Below, one piece after another: positions 1 to 8,627 of a stretch of 64,000 nt of DNA (the first letter of the stretch is position 1; every line of letters begins with the position of its first letter). This DNA is from an uncultured Prevotellaceae bacterium. Its GTDB lineage: Bacteria > Bacteroidota > Bacteroidia > Bacteroidales > Bacteroidaceae. The translations under genes were made by a program, and so were the position numbers. The notes beneath the pieces are model-generated. The model saw only the letters and a list, made by a program, of their open reading frames with translations. It was not told the DNA's origin and made no database searches. The stretch covers positions 1 to 64,000 of the forward strand of contig CACZGH010000007.1 in the NCBI GenBank assembly GCA_902780635.1, read 5' to 3'.

Positions 1-99
1 TAAAAATGAAGTTAAAAGGAATGAGCCCGGCAAAATACCGAGCTCAATACTTAGAGAGTAAATAACGTGTTTAACGTCTAACTTTTTGGGGGTACTTCA
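1..99 (+). mobile_element. Right end of an IS3-family insertion sequence (cut by window start)
   Basis: The end of a transposase frame is followed by a terminal inverted repeat at 76-99. Read on the minus strand it begins TGAAGTACCCCCAAAAAG, the style of end seen in IS3-group elements of Bacteroidota. The left end and most of the element lie outside the window, so completeness cannot be judged. No target duplication can be checked. Confidence 0.65.
3..65 (+). CDS. IS3-type transposase, C-terminal end (partial)
   Basis: Only the last 20 codons are in the window, stopping with TAA at 63-65. The peptide KLKGMSPAKYRAQYLESK matches the 'GMSPxxYR' tail that ends many IS3-family OrfB (DDE integrase) proteins, where the chain finishes soon after the catalytic core. 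The terminal repeat follows 10 nt after the stop, as expected. The fragment is partial because of the window edge, not because of visible damage. Confidence 0.6.
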   Translation, partial: KMKLKGMSPAKYRAQYLESK

Positions 100-319
100 C
101 ATTGACACACACTCATTTTCTTTCCTGTTTATCTAATAGTTTCCTCTAAGTACAAAATACGTAAGGGTGGTTTACACAAAGCTACGTACTTTGCTTTCTG
201 TTACTTTATAACGACTTTCGGCCACGGGAGTTTCGGCAAGCTGAGTGACATTAGGATTGGCAGTGATTACGAGAGCAAGTTACGGGAGGCCGGCATCATC
301 GACCAAGATTTGAGGACAT
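100..319. other. Intergenic stretch next to the IS end; long open frame without a start
   Basis: No gene is supported here. Frame 1 on the plus strand is open from about 79 to 552. It reads like a plausible protein in its middle part (for example GKLSDIRIGSDYESKLREAG at 235-294), but has no ATG and runs back into the IS end. It may be the 3' remains of a gene split by the insertion. Confidence 0.35.
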
Positions 320-544
320 ATGGAATCGCATCAGAAATCGGCTGTCTCACCATTAGCGAGGCAGCAAAGCTCAACAGAATGGTTAACGGAAGAGCAAAAA
401 GAGCGTCTTCGTCAGTCAACGAAAGATTTTCAAGCCTACGTCAGGAACACTCCGCAGTTCCAGCGGTGGCTGAAGAAGTTTCAAGAAATGAAAAGAGGGA
501 ACAAATGCGTTTGGTTCCTTCTGCAAACAACCGCCCTGTTTTGA
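320..544 (+). CDS. Small hypothetical protein (74 aa)
   Basis: I do not recognise a family. The ATG at 320 follows a GAGGA motif at 312-316. The central part (TEEQKERLRQSTKDFQAYV, then a basic, amphipathic segment) has the composition of a real helical protein. The last 15 residues are less convincing and may reflect decay. It overlaps the start-less frame that comes out of the IS end, so both could be pieces of one damaged gene. Treat as tentative. Confidence 0.35.
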   Translation: MESHQKSAVSPLARQQSSTEWLTEEQKERLRQSTKDFQAYVRNTPQFQRWLKKFQEMKRGNKCVWFLLQTTALF

Positions 545-570
545 GAAGGTAGTCATGTGAAAGTATGCAA

Positions 571-602
571 GAGGATGTGTCAAAATGAATTGACACACCC
601 TC
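571..602. terminator. Stem-loop, possible terminator between convergent genes
   Basis: Arms 571-583 and 590-602 pair over 13 bp with one mismatch around a 6-nt loop. There is no clear T-run on either side, so factor-independent termination is uncertain. It sits between the small rightward ORF and the leftward gene ending at 671. Confidence 0.4.
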
Positions 603-670
603 TGAATATATCTTCACAATCATCCACGTTTCATTCTCCTGTAGACGGGCGGATTTTTTTGCCAGTTGTG

Positions 671-1543
671 TTATTCTCCCAAAAGGTAAGGGAAAGAATA
701 CCCTTCAATTCCATAGGCGCGGAACTCACCGTTGATGAAGAAGACACGCCAAGGATGATAGGCTTTCATTGCTTCAGCCATCTCGGCGGCAAGACGTGGG
801 TTGAACTCAGCGTCTTTAGGTCTGACCACCTTTACCTCGCACTCGACAAGATTCCCCTGTGCGTCGACACGAGCCCGCTTGATGCTGAATACGATTCGCT
901 TGACATCAGTCAGTTCTGGATAATTCTCAATGTGCAGGGGGAACATCTCACGCAGTTCAGTATTGCTCCATGGCTGCATATTCTTGCCTGACCAGCGATT
1001 TAATGTCGAACGGTCGAAAGAAAACCCCTCCAAGAAATAGTTCTGATAGTCTTTCATCTCACAGACCTTCCCATGGTCGAGGGTGACAATTCGCTCGTTC
1101 TCGAAATTCCTCTCATAACCCGTATGTTCATAGTATATCATTTTCCCCCTTGCCACTCGAATGTTTCCATTGAACCACGTGGCAACGATGTGTTTCCCGT
1201 CGACGTATTTTCTAAACACGCTTTTCAGGGTTTCTGAAGGCACACATTCTTTCCTGTTATTCTTGGAATCTTCATATATCTCATACAGGATGCTGTCCAG
1301 GCAGAGTTTGTCTTCCTGAATGCTCCAATATGCCGTGTAACCGTCCCAGTTGGCCATCGAGTATGAACGTTCTTTGGGAAGAGCGGCTATCAAATCTTTT
1401 GCAAGTATGGAGTCTGCGTAGACAGGTTTGCCCAGCAACACCCATTGCTTGCCATCGATATATATGAGGTCGCCATCCTGACCAGTGGCATATATGTTCA
1501 AGGATACGAACACCAACGTAAAGAAAAATATAAGTCTCCTCAT
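671..1543 (-). CDS. Secreted hypothetical protein, third gene of the ECF sigma operon
   Basis: A 290-residue protein of unknown function. I chose the ATG at 1543 because it puts a clean signal peptide (MRRLIFFFTLVFVSLNIYA) at the N-terminus; the upstream in-frame ATG at 1609 would precede it with 22 unrelated residues. The mature part starts with a DLIYIDGKQWVLLGKP segment. The last 70 residues (VSIKRARVDAQG-like strand, then ECEVKVVRP and a proline-tryptophan motif) loosely resemble a TonB C-terminal fold, but this is only an impression. It follows the TonB/plug chimera by 85 nt on the same strand and probably shares its transcript, so it is likely an envelope protein serving the same sigma-factor system. 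Confidence 0.75.
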   Translation of the reverse strand: MRRLIFFFTLVFVSLNIYATGQDGDLIYIDGKQWVLLGKPVYADSILAKDLIAALPKERSYSMANWDGYTAYWSIQEDKLCLDSILYEIYEDSKNNRKECVPSETLKSVFRKYVDGKHIVATWFNGNIRVARGKMIYYEHTGYERNFENERIVTLDHGKVCEMKDYQNYFLEGFSFDRSTLNRWSGKNMQPWSNTELREMFPLHIENYPELTDVKRIVFSIKRARVDAQGNLVECEVKVVRPKDAEFNPRLAAEMAEAMKAYHPWRVFFINGEFRAYGIEGYSFPYLLGE

Positions 1544-1628
1544 CGTGCAATATAAATAATTTGTTTTGTTACGGTAATTACTAAATGTGGTTTTCACCAC
1601 TCTTTCCAAAATAGTGACAGTGGAAACA

Positions 1629-3185
1629 TTAGCGAATACGTATTTTTTTTACAGGTATTGCCTCCCCCTCCGCTCCATTCTTTCCACGAGGTGCGTTTTT
1701 CACATCTTTCAGGAGGATTGTTTCTTTCAGGTGGAAGATGAGCATGGGATTTGTTGGTTCAACTTTTAGCCGTGAACTTTCATAGCCTGTGCAGGTAGCC
1801 AATAGTTCTTTTTGGGTCAAGGGCAACCAGAGCGCGAAATGACCTTTGGTGTCTGTGGCGGCACCACCAGACAGCGTTGTCATTGCAACCCAGGCATCGG
1901 CAAGCGGCTCGCCTTTTTCGTTCATGACGTAGCCCTCCACATATCTACGGCTCTGCTTCAGTTCTGGATGCTTGCGGATGTAGGCATCACAAAGAGTGTC
2001 GGAAGTTGTGATGATTGATATCACTCCATTTTTGGCCCGTTCGCCATATTGCTGCTTGATACTCTTCTCGTCTTTGTACACATAGATACCATGAATTGAC
2101 TGTCCTTTCTTATACAAGTACACCATCAATCTTGTGCAGACGGATGAAATGTTGTTTAGAGAATCAGGAAGCGGCGTGCCGTTGACCAAGATGAGGATGG
2201 AGTCGTTGCCATTGCGACTCCCTCTCAGCCGAATGAAATTAGTTCCCATGTCTGCCGAAGTTGGTACAATGTCAAGTCCGGCTATGCGGGTTTGCAGAGC
2301 CGCCTCAACATCCGTGTGCTGCTTTTGGGCAAGAAACGTTTGTCGCTCGGCTTCAGAGAGCAGGAACTGAACAGGCACGTTGTATTTCACACTCAAGGCT
2401 TTTCCATTCACCTTGCCCGGACTCCATCTTGGCATCAGGCTGAGGATACGTGTGCTCTCTTCACCCAATTGGAGGGCAATCTGCTCCTTCACCTGCTTTT
2501 GTTTTTCAGCGGTCTCCTGACTTAAGCGCAAGGTGTCGTATTTGAGTTTGTATCCATGGACTTTGATGTCTGACACGTATCCCAAGCTGTCCACCAAGAA
2601 GGTCATAATGACCCTGCCCTTTGCCCCATATTCCATTGCCAGGTCTGGATACTGCTGGTTCGTCTTGATAAATTCCTCTAAAGCCCTGTTGCCTCCAGGA
2701 AAACTGGGACTTTGTTCTACAACGGAAACTATTGTCTCTTGTTTGACGGGTTCTTCAATAGCCTTACTGCCATTGTCCTCCACTTTTTCCTCCGTGCCAG
2801 AAGGGTTTGCCTTTGCGAGCAATTCTTCGACCGGGTGCTGCACAGTTTCCGATACGGTTTTGATCTCCGATGCAGTTTTGGTTTCTGATACAGTCTTGGC
2901 CACCGATGTATGTTCCGTCCCTGGTGTTGTTGAGACTTCTTCATGGGATTTAAGTGCGGTTGGCTGCTCCACCTTGGCCACAGTACTGCCTGCTTGTTCT
3001 TTGGAGGCATTCCCAAGAAGGAAGATGCCAGCCACCAGTGCAATGGACGCAGCGATGGAAAGCCCCCACATGATCACGCTTTTGTTTGATGTGGACTCTT
3101 TGTCGATGACCTCGCGCTCGAACTTTTCCCATTCGGTGTCCACATCAGGCATGCCAATTTTCTTGTCGATATCTTCTGTTTTCAT
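1629..3185 (-). CDS. Membrane-anchored TonB-plug-CarboxypepD_reg chimera in anti-sigma position
   Basis: 518 residues when started at the ATG at 3185, one base after the sigma factor stop. Layout: cytoplasmic residues 1-35, one membrane helix at about 36-58, a Ser/Thr/Glu-rich linker with repeated SETKT/SEIKT units near 97-115, and a TonB C-terminal domain at about 153-275 (FPGGNRALEEFIK; RWSPGKVNGKALSVKYNVPV). Next comes a SusC-type plug-like segment at about 292-396 (ALQTRIAGLDI; FIRLRGSRNGNDSILILVNG; AKNGVISIITT), then a CarboxypepD_reg-like domain at about 414-490 (VEGYVMNEKGEPLADAWV). There is no beta-barrel. Position directly behind an ECF sigma gene suggests it controls that sigma factor, but the cytoplasmic part is short and no classical anti-sigma motif is visible. 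The function is inferred. Confidence 0.8.
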   Translation of the reverse strand: MKTEDIDKKIGMPDVDTEWEKFEREVIDKESTSNKSVIMWGLSIAASIALVAGIFLLGNASKEQAGSTVAKVEQPTALKSHEEVSTTPGTEHTSVAKTVSETKTASEIKTVSETVQHPVEELLAKANPSGTEEKVEDNGSKAIEEPVKQETIVSVVEQSPSFPGGNRALEEFIKTNQQYPDLAMEYGAKGRVIMTFLVDSLGYVSDIKVHGYKLKYDTLRLSQETAEKQKQVKEQIALQLGEESTRILSLMPRWSPGKVNGKALSVKYNVPVQFLLSEAERQTFLAQKQHTDVEAALQTRIAGLDIVPTSADMGTNFIRLRGSRNGNDSILILVNGTPLPDSLNNISSVCTRLMVYLYKKGQSIHGIYVYKDEKSIKQQYGERAKNGVISIITTSDTLCDAYIRKHPELKQSRRYVEGYVMNEKGEPLADAWVAMTTLSGGAATDTKGHFALWLPLTQKELLATCTGYESSRLKVEPTNPMLIFHLKETILLKDVKNAPRGKNGAEGEAIPVKKIRIR

Positions 3186-3186
3186 C

Positions 3187-3678
3187 TTACTTTGCATTTT
3201 TGAGGGTTTGTCTGATTTTTGCCAATGACCGGGTGATGTGCTTGTTCACCGCCGCCGTGCTGATGCCCAGCACCGTAGCCGTCTCCGCGTAGGTCATTTC
3301 CTCTTCATAGTGCAGTTGCAGTACGCACCGGTCTTGTTCCGTCAGGTTGTCTTCGATAATCTGATGCAGTTCCTGCAACAATTCCTTTCTCGCTTCATCC
3401 TGATGTTCCGCCTCATCTTGCTGCAACTCTTCCTCCAGTTGGCGTTGCAGTTGCCGCTGCTTGAGGATGTGCAGACACTGGTTGCGTGTGGCAGCCAATA
3501 GATAGCCTCTGATGCTGCTTTCGCTCACCTTGGGTTTTCCTTTCCACATCTGGGTGAACACCTGGTTTACTGCATCCTTGGCATCGTCGGCATTCTCCAC
3601 CATTGAGAACGCCATGCGATACATCACCGGATAGTTGTCCTTGAACAAGTGTCCAAACCATTGTCTACCGTAGTCCAT
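3187..3678 (-). CDS. ECF-type RNA polymerase sigma-70 factor
   Basis: 163 residues, the normal size of an ECF sigma factor. Region 2 spans about residues 12-75 (NYPVMYRMAFSMVENADDAKD, then VFTQMWK), with RGYLLAATRNQCLHIL as the usual region 2.4 ending. Region 4 is at about 105-160, with a helix-turn-helix reading YAETATVLGISTAAVNKHI. A glutamine/glutamate-rich linker (LQRQLEEELQQDEAEHQDE) joins them. It is the first gene of a three-gene leftward operon. Genes of this type in Bacteroidota usually respond to an envelope signal passed on by the adjacent membrane protein. Confidence 0.93.
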   Translation of the reverse strand: MDYGRQWFGHLFKDNYPVMYRMAFSMVENADDAKDAVNQVFTQMWKGKPKVSESSIRGYLLAATRNQCLHILKQRQLQRQLEEELQQDEAEHQDEARKELLQELHQIIEDNLTEQDRCVLQLHYEEEMTYAETATVLGISTAAVNKHITRSLAKIRQTLKNAK

Positions 3679-3796
3679 ACATGTGTTTTTTGTCTTTGTT
3701 CATCTATAAGACCTTCGAAGGGCAAAACCCAATACCCCCCGTTTGCAAAAAAATGTGATTTTCCTAATTTTTACCACAAAATTGCAAAACTTTCTG

Positions 3797-3827
3797 CAAA
3801 GATACGATGATGTGAATAAAAAGTCAA
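3797..3827 (-). promoter_or_regulatory. Promoter of the ECF sigma operon
   Basis: On the minus strand, TATCTTTG (3797-3804) matches the Bacteroidota -7 consensus TAnnTTTG, and a TTG at 3825-3827 lies 20 nt upstream, the expected spacing. The leader to the ATG at 3678 would be about 110 nt. Confidence 0.6.
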
Positions 3828-4349
3828 ATGATTTCGGGCTTTTCGTGTTCCTGTATCGAGGTGGACAATCAGCGCAAGGACATAAAGCGTCATCGTCGCA
3901 AGCAGATCATAGCCCTGCGTCGCATGGACCCGATGGTTAGCGTAGGGAAAGGCACCTGGTACTTCCTCATCGCCAACTCCCTTCCCCAGATGTTTTACTG
4001 TTTGAAACGCATGGGTGAGCCATGCAAGGAGCATGTTGGCAACAATTTCAGTCCCGTCCCTAATGATTACGCCAATCAGTTTCTGTGCTTTAGCAAAGAG
4101 ATTGTGAGATTGTTCAACAGTGCTGTCACCTCTGAAAACACTGCTCTAATCCGTGACGATGCCCTCAAATTGCAGTCCTCATTATCCGATTATCGAAAAC
4201 ACATCATCAATGACATTCAAACACAGCAACTCAACATAGAAAGCATGACCATCTTTCTAAACCTTGTTCAAGAGTCGCAAGAACTCCTCGGTGCCTTGCG
4301 CCATGTGATGAGAGGCATGAGCAAGTTTGAATACAATGTGGTTCTGTAA
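3828..4349 (+). pseudogene. C-terminal fragment of a PiT-type inorganic phosphate transporter
   Basis: The 173 residues match from memory the cytoplasmic tail of long Bacteroidales phosphate permeases (PiT family, usually over 700 residues). The visible features are a charged RKDIKRHRRKQIIALRRMD stretch, then KGTWYFLIANSLPQMFYCLKR, then CKEHVGNNFSPVPNDYANQF and a final QESQELLGALRHVMRGMSKF. All membrane segments are missing. An in-frame stop lies four codons before the ATG, and the first ten residues do not look like the family, so this is a truncated remnant. Expression as a free PhoU-like domain cannot be excluded. The leftward sigma promoter overlaps its 5' end. Confidence 0.65.
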
Positions 4350-4556
4350 TAACACAAAATGTAAAAAATCGTTTTCGGTTAGCACGGCCTTCATAATGTA
4401 GTTCATAAACTGCCAAATTCTGATGGGAGAACGGATTTTAGGTCTTGGAATCTGTGATATCTTATGCAATGTATGAATGGGATATTATGGTTTCACTGTC
4501 TTTCATCACCTCTATATCCTAAAATTTTCGTTTCACTTTCGTTTCACCCAAAAAGA
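4350..4556. other. Non-coding stretch with a tandem 11-bp repeat
   Basis: No gene is supported. The only clear structure is TTTCGTTTCAC repeated twice head to tail at 4526-4547, directly beside the tRNA terminator. Together with the broken transporter fragment upstream this could be the scar of an integrated element, but no integrase is present. Confidence 0.4.
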
Positions 4557-4591
4557 AATCAGAGAGCTACGAACCTCGTAACTCTCTGATT
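4557..4591 (-). terminator. Intrinsic terminator of the tRNA gene
   Basis: A long hairpin pairs 4557-4566 with 4582-4591, and an inner stem pairs TACGA with TCGTA. On the minus strand it is followed by TTTCTTTTT. It begins 8 nt beyond the tRNA 3' end. Confidence 0.8.
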
Positions 4592-4598
4592 CTTAAAG

Positions 4599-4672
4599 TA
4601 GCGGGAGCCGGGATTGAACCGGCGACCTCATGATTATGAATCATGCGCTCTAACCAGCTGAGCTATCCCGCC
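4599..4672 (-). tRNA. tRNA-Met (anticodon CAT)
   Basis: 74 nt on the minus strand. The acceptor stem pairs GGCGGGA with TCCCGCT (one G-U), with discriminator A at 4599. The D-arm has GCTCAGCTGGTTAGAGC, the T-arm has GGTTCAATCCC, and the anticodon loop is TTCATAA between CATGA and TCATG stems, giving CAT. The 3' CCA is not encoded. It looks like elongator Met. A CAT anticodon is also used by tRNA-Ile2 after lysidine modification, so the identity should be confirmed by tRNA classifiers. Confidence 0.9.
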
Positions 4673-4736
4673 ATCATTTTTGCGGGTGCAAAGGTAAATA
4701 AAGTTTTTCAATTACCAAAAAATATTTGATAAAATA

Positions 4737-4767
4737 TTTGCTACCGGATAAAATTTTATTATTTTTG
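4737..4767 (+). promoter_or_regulatory. Promoter of the START-like gene
   Basis: The -7 box TATTTTTG is at 4760-4767 and a TTTG at 4737-4740 lies 19 nt upstream. The leader to the ATG at 4812 is about 40 nt. Confidence 0.6.
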
Positions 4768-4811
4768 CAAAAAATCCCCTTGGAATCGAACTATGTAAAT
4801 AAATAAGGTAC

Positions 4812-5210
4812 ATGAGTAAGGTACAGATTACAATAGAGAACATTCTCAATTCCACCTCCCCAAAGATTATATGGGGGATTATCAGCACAGAAGGTGGTTT
4901 GAAAAAATGGCTGGCCGATGATGTGACGATTGATGGCGACGTGTTTACCTTCACATGGGGTGAGACATGGAGCCATCATGAGATACGTAAGGCGCGGATA
5001 CTTGAAATGGTGAAAAACAGCCACATCCGTCTGAGATGGGAGGACGAGACCGACATGGATGCCTACTTAGAACTCCGGATGAACCGTAATGAGATCACCG
5101 ACGACTACATCCTCCACATCACCGATTTTGCCTTGCCAGAGGACGTGGAGAGCATGTACAACCTGTGGGACCAGAACCTGCACCAGCTACACCTTTCGAG
5201 TGGGCTGTAA
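4812..5210 (+). CDS. START-like / AHSA1-type (SRPBCC fold) protein
   Basis: 132 residues, a typical size for the short START-like proteins found in Bacteroidales. The opening (QITIENILNSTSPKIIWGII, then STEGGLKKWLADDV) is the first helix-grip strand and helix of the SRPBCC fold. FTWGETWSHHEIRKARIL and WEDETD form the middle strands, and the C-terminal long helix is near residues 112-130. The family binds hydrophobic ligands or partner proteins, and its physiological role here is unknown. It stands alone with its own promoter, between the tRNA and the permease gene. Confidence 0.8.
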   Translation: MSKVQITIENILNSTSPKIIWGIISTEGGLKKWLADDVTIDGDVFTFTWGETWSHHEIRKARILEMVKNSHIRLRWEDETDMDAYLELRMNRNEITDDYILHITDFALPEDVESMYNLWDQNLHQLHLSSGL

Positions 5211-5323
5211 GAATGCCTCACCACACCCCTCCCCAAAGTGGAGGTGGCTGTAAAGAGTTGAGAAATATGCTTGAAAAAACAAGCTTAGGTTTTCATGCTC
5301 CATAAAAAAAAGAATATTTTATT

Positions 5324-5353
5324 TTGTTTTGCTCTCGCTTAATTGTACCTTTG
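5324..5353 (+). promoter_or_regulatory. Promoter of the LptF/G-ribBA operon
   Basis: The -7 box TACCTTTG is at 5346-5353 and a TTG at 5324-5326 lies 19 nt upstream. The start codon of the permease is at 5377, giving a leader of about 20 nt. Confidence 0.65.
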
Positions 5354-5376
5354 CAGTGCAAAACGTTTTGTGCTGA

Positions 5377-7317
5377 ATGCTTCGTATCAAAAAACTACAT
5401 ATTCTCATCGTCAAACAGTTTGCGCTGCTTTTTGTCGGCACATTCTTTATTTGTCTTTTTGTGTTGATGATGCAGTTTGTGTGGCAATACATTGACGCAC
5501 TGATAGGCAAGGGCCTCACGCTGGATGTGTTGGCGCAGTTTTTTTGGTACATGGCCCTGATGATGGTGCCACAGGCGCTGCCTTTGGCCATCCTGCTGTC
5601 CTCGCTCATTGCCTTTGGCAACCTCGGCGAAACCTCGGAACTCACCGCCATCAAGGCTGCCGGCATCTCTCTGATGCAAGCCCTCCGCCCCCTTATCATC
5701 ATCGTCATCGCCATCGCATTTGGCTCCTTTTATTTTCAGAACAACGTAGGCCCCTACTCCAACAAGAAGATGGGCCAGTTGCTCATCTCCATGAAGCAGA
5801 AGAGTCCCGAGCTTGAGATTCCCGAGGGCATCTTCTACGACGGTATCCCGCAATGCAACATCTATGTTCAGAAAAAAGACCTCAAGACAGGTGTGCTTTA
5901 TGGTGTGATGATCTATAAGATGACCGACAGTTATGAAGATGCTGCCATCATCCTGGCCGACTCGGGCATGCTCCAGTCGACGGCAGAGAAGAAACACCTC
6001 CTGCTCAGTCTCTGGAGCGGCGAGTGGTTTGAGAACATGCGTTCATCCGACTTTGGCGGCAGCGCCTATATCCCTTATCGCCGTGAAACCTTCTGGTCGA
6101 AAAAGATCCTGCTTGACTTCGACGGCGACTTCAGTCTGGCCGACGCCAATGTCTTCGGCCAGAATGCTAAAGCCAAGAGTCTGAACCAACTGCGCGAGGA
6201 CATCGACTCGCTCAACTTCACCTACGACAGTATCGGGCGCGCCTATTACAACGATGCCATGCGATACGCCTTCGACGTGGGCATCATGAGCAAGGCTGAC
6301 TCGCTGCGCGCCATCAACACCATCAAGACAAAATCATTCACATTCGACAGTCTCTACGCCAAGCTGAGTCCTGACAAACAGCGGCAATCCGTCAACGGTG
6401 CCCTTTCGAAGGTGAATCAGCAGAGCACCGACCTTGACTTCAAGAGCATGCTCACCAGTGACGGCGACAGATATCTCCGTTTGCATAAGATAGAAGCCAT
6501 CAACAAATTTGTGCTGACATTCTCGTGCATTATCTTCTTCTTCATAGGAGCCCCCCTTGGAGCCATTATCCGCAAAGGTGGTTTAGGCATCCCCATTATC
6601 GTGTCGGTGATTGTCTTTATCATCTTCTACTTATTAGACAGCACCGGCTTCCGCATGTCACGCGGTGGTATGTGGGCGATATGGTTTGGCAAAGGCCTTG
6701 CCACCGCCGTCTTGGCCCCCACGGCCGTCTTCATCACCTACAAAGCCAACAACGACTCCGCCGTGTTCAACCTCGACGCCTACATCGACTTAGGTATGCG
6801 CATCCTTGGCATGAGACGCAAGCGCAGCATCATGGGCAAGGAAGTGATCATCAACGACCCTGATTACGCCAACGACCGTCTGGAGCTGGCCCGTCTGAGC
6901 CGTGAGGTGACCGACTATGCCCATGAGCACAACCTGAAGTCGCCACCTAATATTATAAAGGTGTTCTTCAAATATCAGCCCGACCATGAGATAGAGCGTA
7001 TCAGCGAAGAACTCGAAGGCGTGATCGACGACCTGTCGAACACCAAAGACAGGATGGTGCTGAGCCTGCTCAACCACTACCCCATTGTGGCTGAGAAAGC
7101 CCACACTCGCCCGTTCGAGCGCCGTTGGCTCAACACGCTGATGGCCATTCTGGTACCTTTAGGCGCCTTCTTTTACATCAGGATGTGGAGTTTCCGTCTC
7201 CGCCTGCTCAAAGACCTGCGCGTTATCAAGCAGACCAATGAGAAGATGACATCCCGGATAGAAGAAATCATTGGAATGACACAACAATCAGAATCCTCAG
7301 AACAAAAAGCAAACTAA
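5377..7317 (+). CDS. LptF/LptG-type permease (YjgP/YjgQ family)
   Basis: Inner-membrane part of the lipopolysaccharide transport ABC complex, which pulls LPS from the membrane toward LptC/LptA. Three N-terminal membrane helices lie at about residues 13-35, 58-80 and 95-116, with the family motif [16 protein letters not shown] between helices 2 and 3. A periplasmic beta-rich domain follows ([19 protein letters not shown]), then three more helices at about 375-455. At 646 residues it is far longer than proteobacterial LptF/G (about 360). The extra roughly 190 C-terminal residues are charged and end in another membrane helix near 590-608. It sits 2 nt ahead of ribBA and is probably co-transcribed. 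I cannot tell LptF from LptG. Confidence 0.88.
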   Translation: MLRIKKLHILIVKQFALLFVGTFFICLFVLMMQFVWQYIDALIGKGLTLDVLAQFFWYMALMMVPQALPLAILLSSLIAFGNLGETSELTAIKAAGISLMQALRPLIIIVIAIAFGSFYFQNNVGPYSNKKMGQLLISMKQKSPELEIPEGIFYDGIPQCNIYVQKKDLKTGVLYGVMIYKMTDSYEDAAIILADSGMLQSTAEKKHLLLSLWSGEWFENMRSSDFGGSAYIPYRRETFWSKKILLDFDGDFSLADANVFGQNAKAKSLNQLREDIDSLNFTYDSIGRAYYNDAMRYAFDVGIMSKADSLRAINTIKTKSFTFDSLYAKLSPDKQRQSVNGALSKVNQQSTDLDFKSMLTSDGDRYLRLHKIEAINKFVLTFSCIIFFFIGAPLGAIIRKGGLGIPIIVSVIVFIIFYLLDSTGFRMSRGGMWAIWFGKGLATAVLAPTAVFITYKANNDSAVFNLDAYIDLGMRILGMRRKRSIMGKEVIINDPDYANDRLELARLSREVTDYAHEHNLKSPPNIIKVFFKYQPDHEIERISEELEGVIDDLSNTKDRMVLSLLNHYPIVAEKAHTRPFERRWLNTLMAILVPLGAFFYIRMWSFRLRLLKDLRVIKQTNEKMTSRIEEIIGMTQQSESSEQKAN

Positions 7318-7319
7318 AT

Positions 7320-8537
7320 ATGAACGAAAACCTGCAAAAACCACTGGACCGCATCGAAGACGCCGTTGCCGACTTCAAAGACGGCAAGTTTGTGATTGTC
7401 GTAGATGACGAAGACCGAGAAAACGAAGGCGACTTGATCATCGCCGCAGAAAAAATCACCGCAGAGAAGGTGAACTTCATGCTCAAGCATGCCCGTGGCG
7501 TGCTGTGTGCCCCCATCACCATCTCCCGTTGCAAAGAGCTCGACCTGCCCCGTCAGGTGTCTGACAACACCTCCGTGCTGGGCACACCCTTTACGGTGAC
7601 GATCGACAAACTGGAAGGCTGCACCACCGGTGTCTCTGCTCATGACCGCGCCGAGACCATCCGTGCACTGGCCGACCCCGCCTCCAAGCCCTCCACTTTC
7701 GGCCGCCCAGGCCATGTGAACCCTCTCTACGCCCAGGACCATGGTGTGCTACGCCGCAGTGGCCATACTGAGGCCACCATCGACCTTTGTCTGATGGCCG
7801 GTCTCTACCCCGCCGGAGCCCTGATGGAGATTATGAACGACGACGGCACGATGGCTCGCTTGCCACAATTGATGGAGATGGCCCGCACCTACGACCTGAA
7901 GATCATCTCCATCAAAGACATGATCTCCTATCGTCTGCGCCGTGACTCCCTGATAGAGGTCGGCGACGAAGCCGACCTGCCCACCGCATGGGGTCACTTC
8001 AAACTGGTGCCCTTCCGTCAGCGCAGCAATGGCACAGAACACTTCGCACTGGTCAAAGGCACGTGGAGCGCCGAAGAACCTGTGATGGTACGCGTACACT
8101 CCTCCTGCGCCACCGGCGACATCTTAGGCAGCATGCGCTGTGACTGCGGCGAACAGTTGCACAAATCGATGGAGATGATAGAGCGTGAGGGCAAAGGCGT
8201 GTTGGTGTATATGCAGCAAGAAGGCCGCGGCATCGGCCTGATGAACAAGATAGCCGCTTATAAACTACAGGAAGAGGGCTATGACACCGTGGACGCCAAC
8301 CTGCACTTAGGGTTCAAGCCCGACGAGCGCGACTACGGCTGTGGAGCACAGATGCTGCGCCATTTAGGTGTCCACAAGATGCGTTTGCTCACCAACAACC
8401 CCGTGAAGCGTGTAGGCCTAGAGGCATATGGTCTGGAGATTGTAGAAAACATCCCCATCGAGACCACCCCCAACCGCTACAACATCGGTTACCTGCGTAC
8501 AAAAAAAGAGCGCATGGGGCATACTTTGCATCTGTGA
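7320..8537 (+). CDS. ribBA: Bifunctional DHBP synthase / GTP cyclohydrolase II
   Basis: Two riboflavin-pathway enzymes in one 405-residue chain. Residues 1-205 form RibB (ribulose 5-phosphate to 3,4-dihydroxybutanone 4-phosphate), shown by [16 protein letters not shown], the HARG(V)LC segment and [10 protein letters not shown]. Residues 208-405 form RibA (GTP to the diaminopyrimidine precursor), shown by the zinc-binding cysteines in [20 protein letters not shown], by [12 protein letters not shown], and by [18 protein letters not shown]. Both sets of active-site motifs look complete, so both activities are expected. No FMN riboswitch is visible; the gene follows the permease by 2 nt. Confidence 0.96.
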   Translation: MNENLQKPLDRIEDAVADFKDGKFVIVVDDEDRENEGDLIIAAEKITAEKVNFMLKHARGVLCAPITISRCKELDLPRQVSDNTSVLGTPFTVTIDKLEGCTTGVSAHDRAETIRALADPASKPSTFGRPGHVNPLYAQDHGVLRRSGHTEATIDLCLMAGLYPAGALMEIMNDDGTMARLPQLMEMARTYDLKIISIKDMISYRLRRDSLIEVGDEADLPTAWGHFKLVPFRQRSNGTEHFALVKGTWSAEEPVMVRVHSSCATGDILGSMRCDCGEQLHKSMEMIEREGKGVLVYMQQEGRGIGLMNKIAAYKLQEEGYDTVDANLHLGFKPDERDYGCGAQMLRHLGVHKMRLLTNNPVKRVGLEAYGLEIVENIPIETTPNRYNIGYLRTKKERMGHTLHL

Positions 8538-8627
8538 GAAAATATCAGTTTGCGTAGAATAGACGACCAAACGAAACAATAAAGTAACTTTTTTTACGTT
8601 AATAATAAGCATTAGTAGGATTAGGTT

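Noticed and set aside
310-552. TTG-started 80-residue frame overlapping the 74-residue ORF
   Set aside because: No ATG and a poorer composition in its second half; kept only as a possible remnant of a split gene.
557-991. Rightward 144-codon frame
   Set aside because: Mostly antisense to the exported protein at 671-1543 and includes the stem-loop at 571-602.
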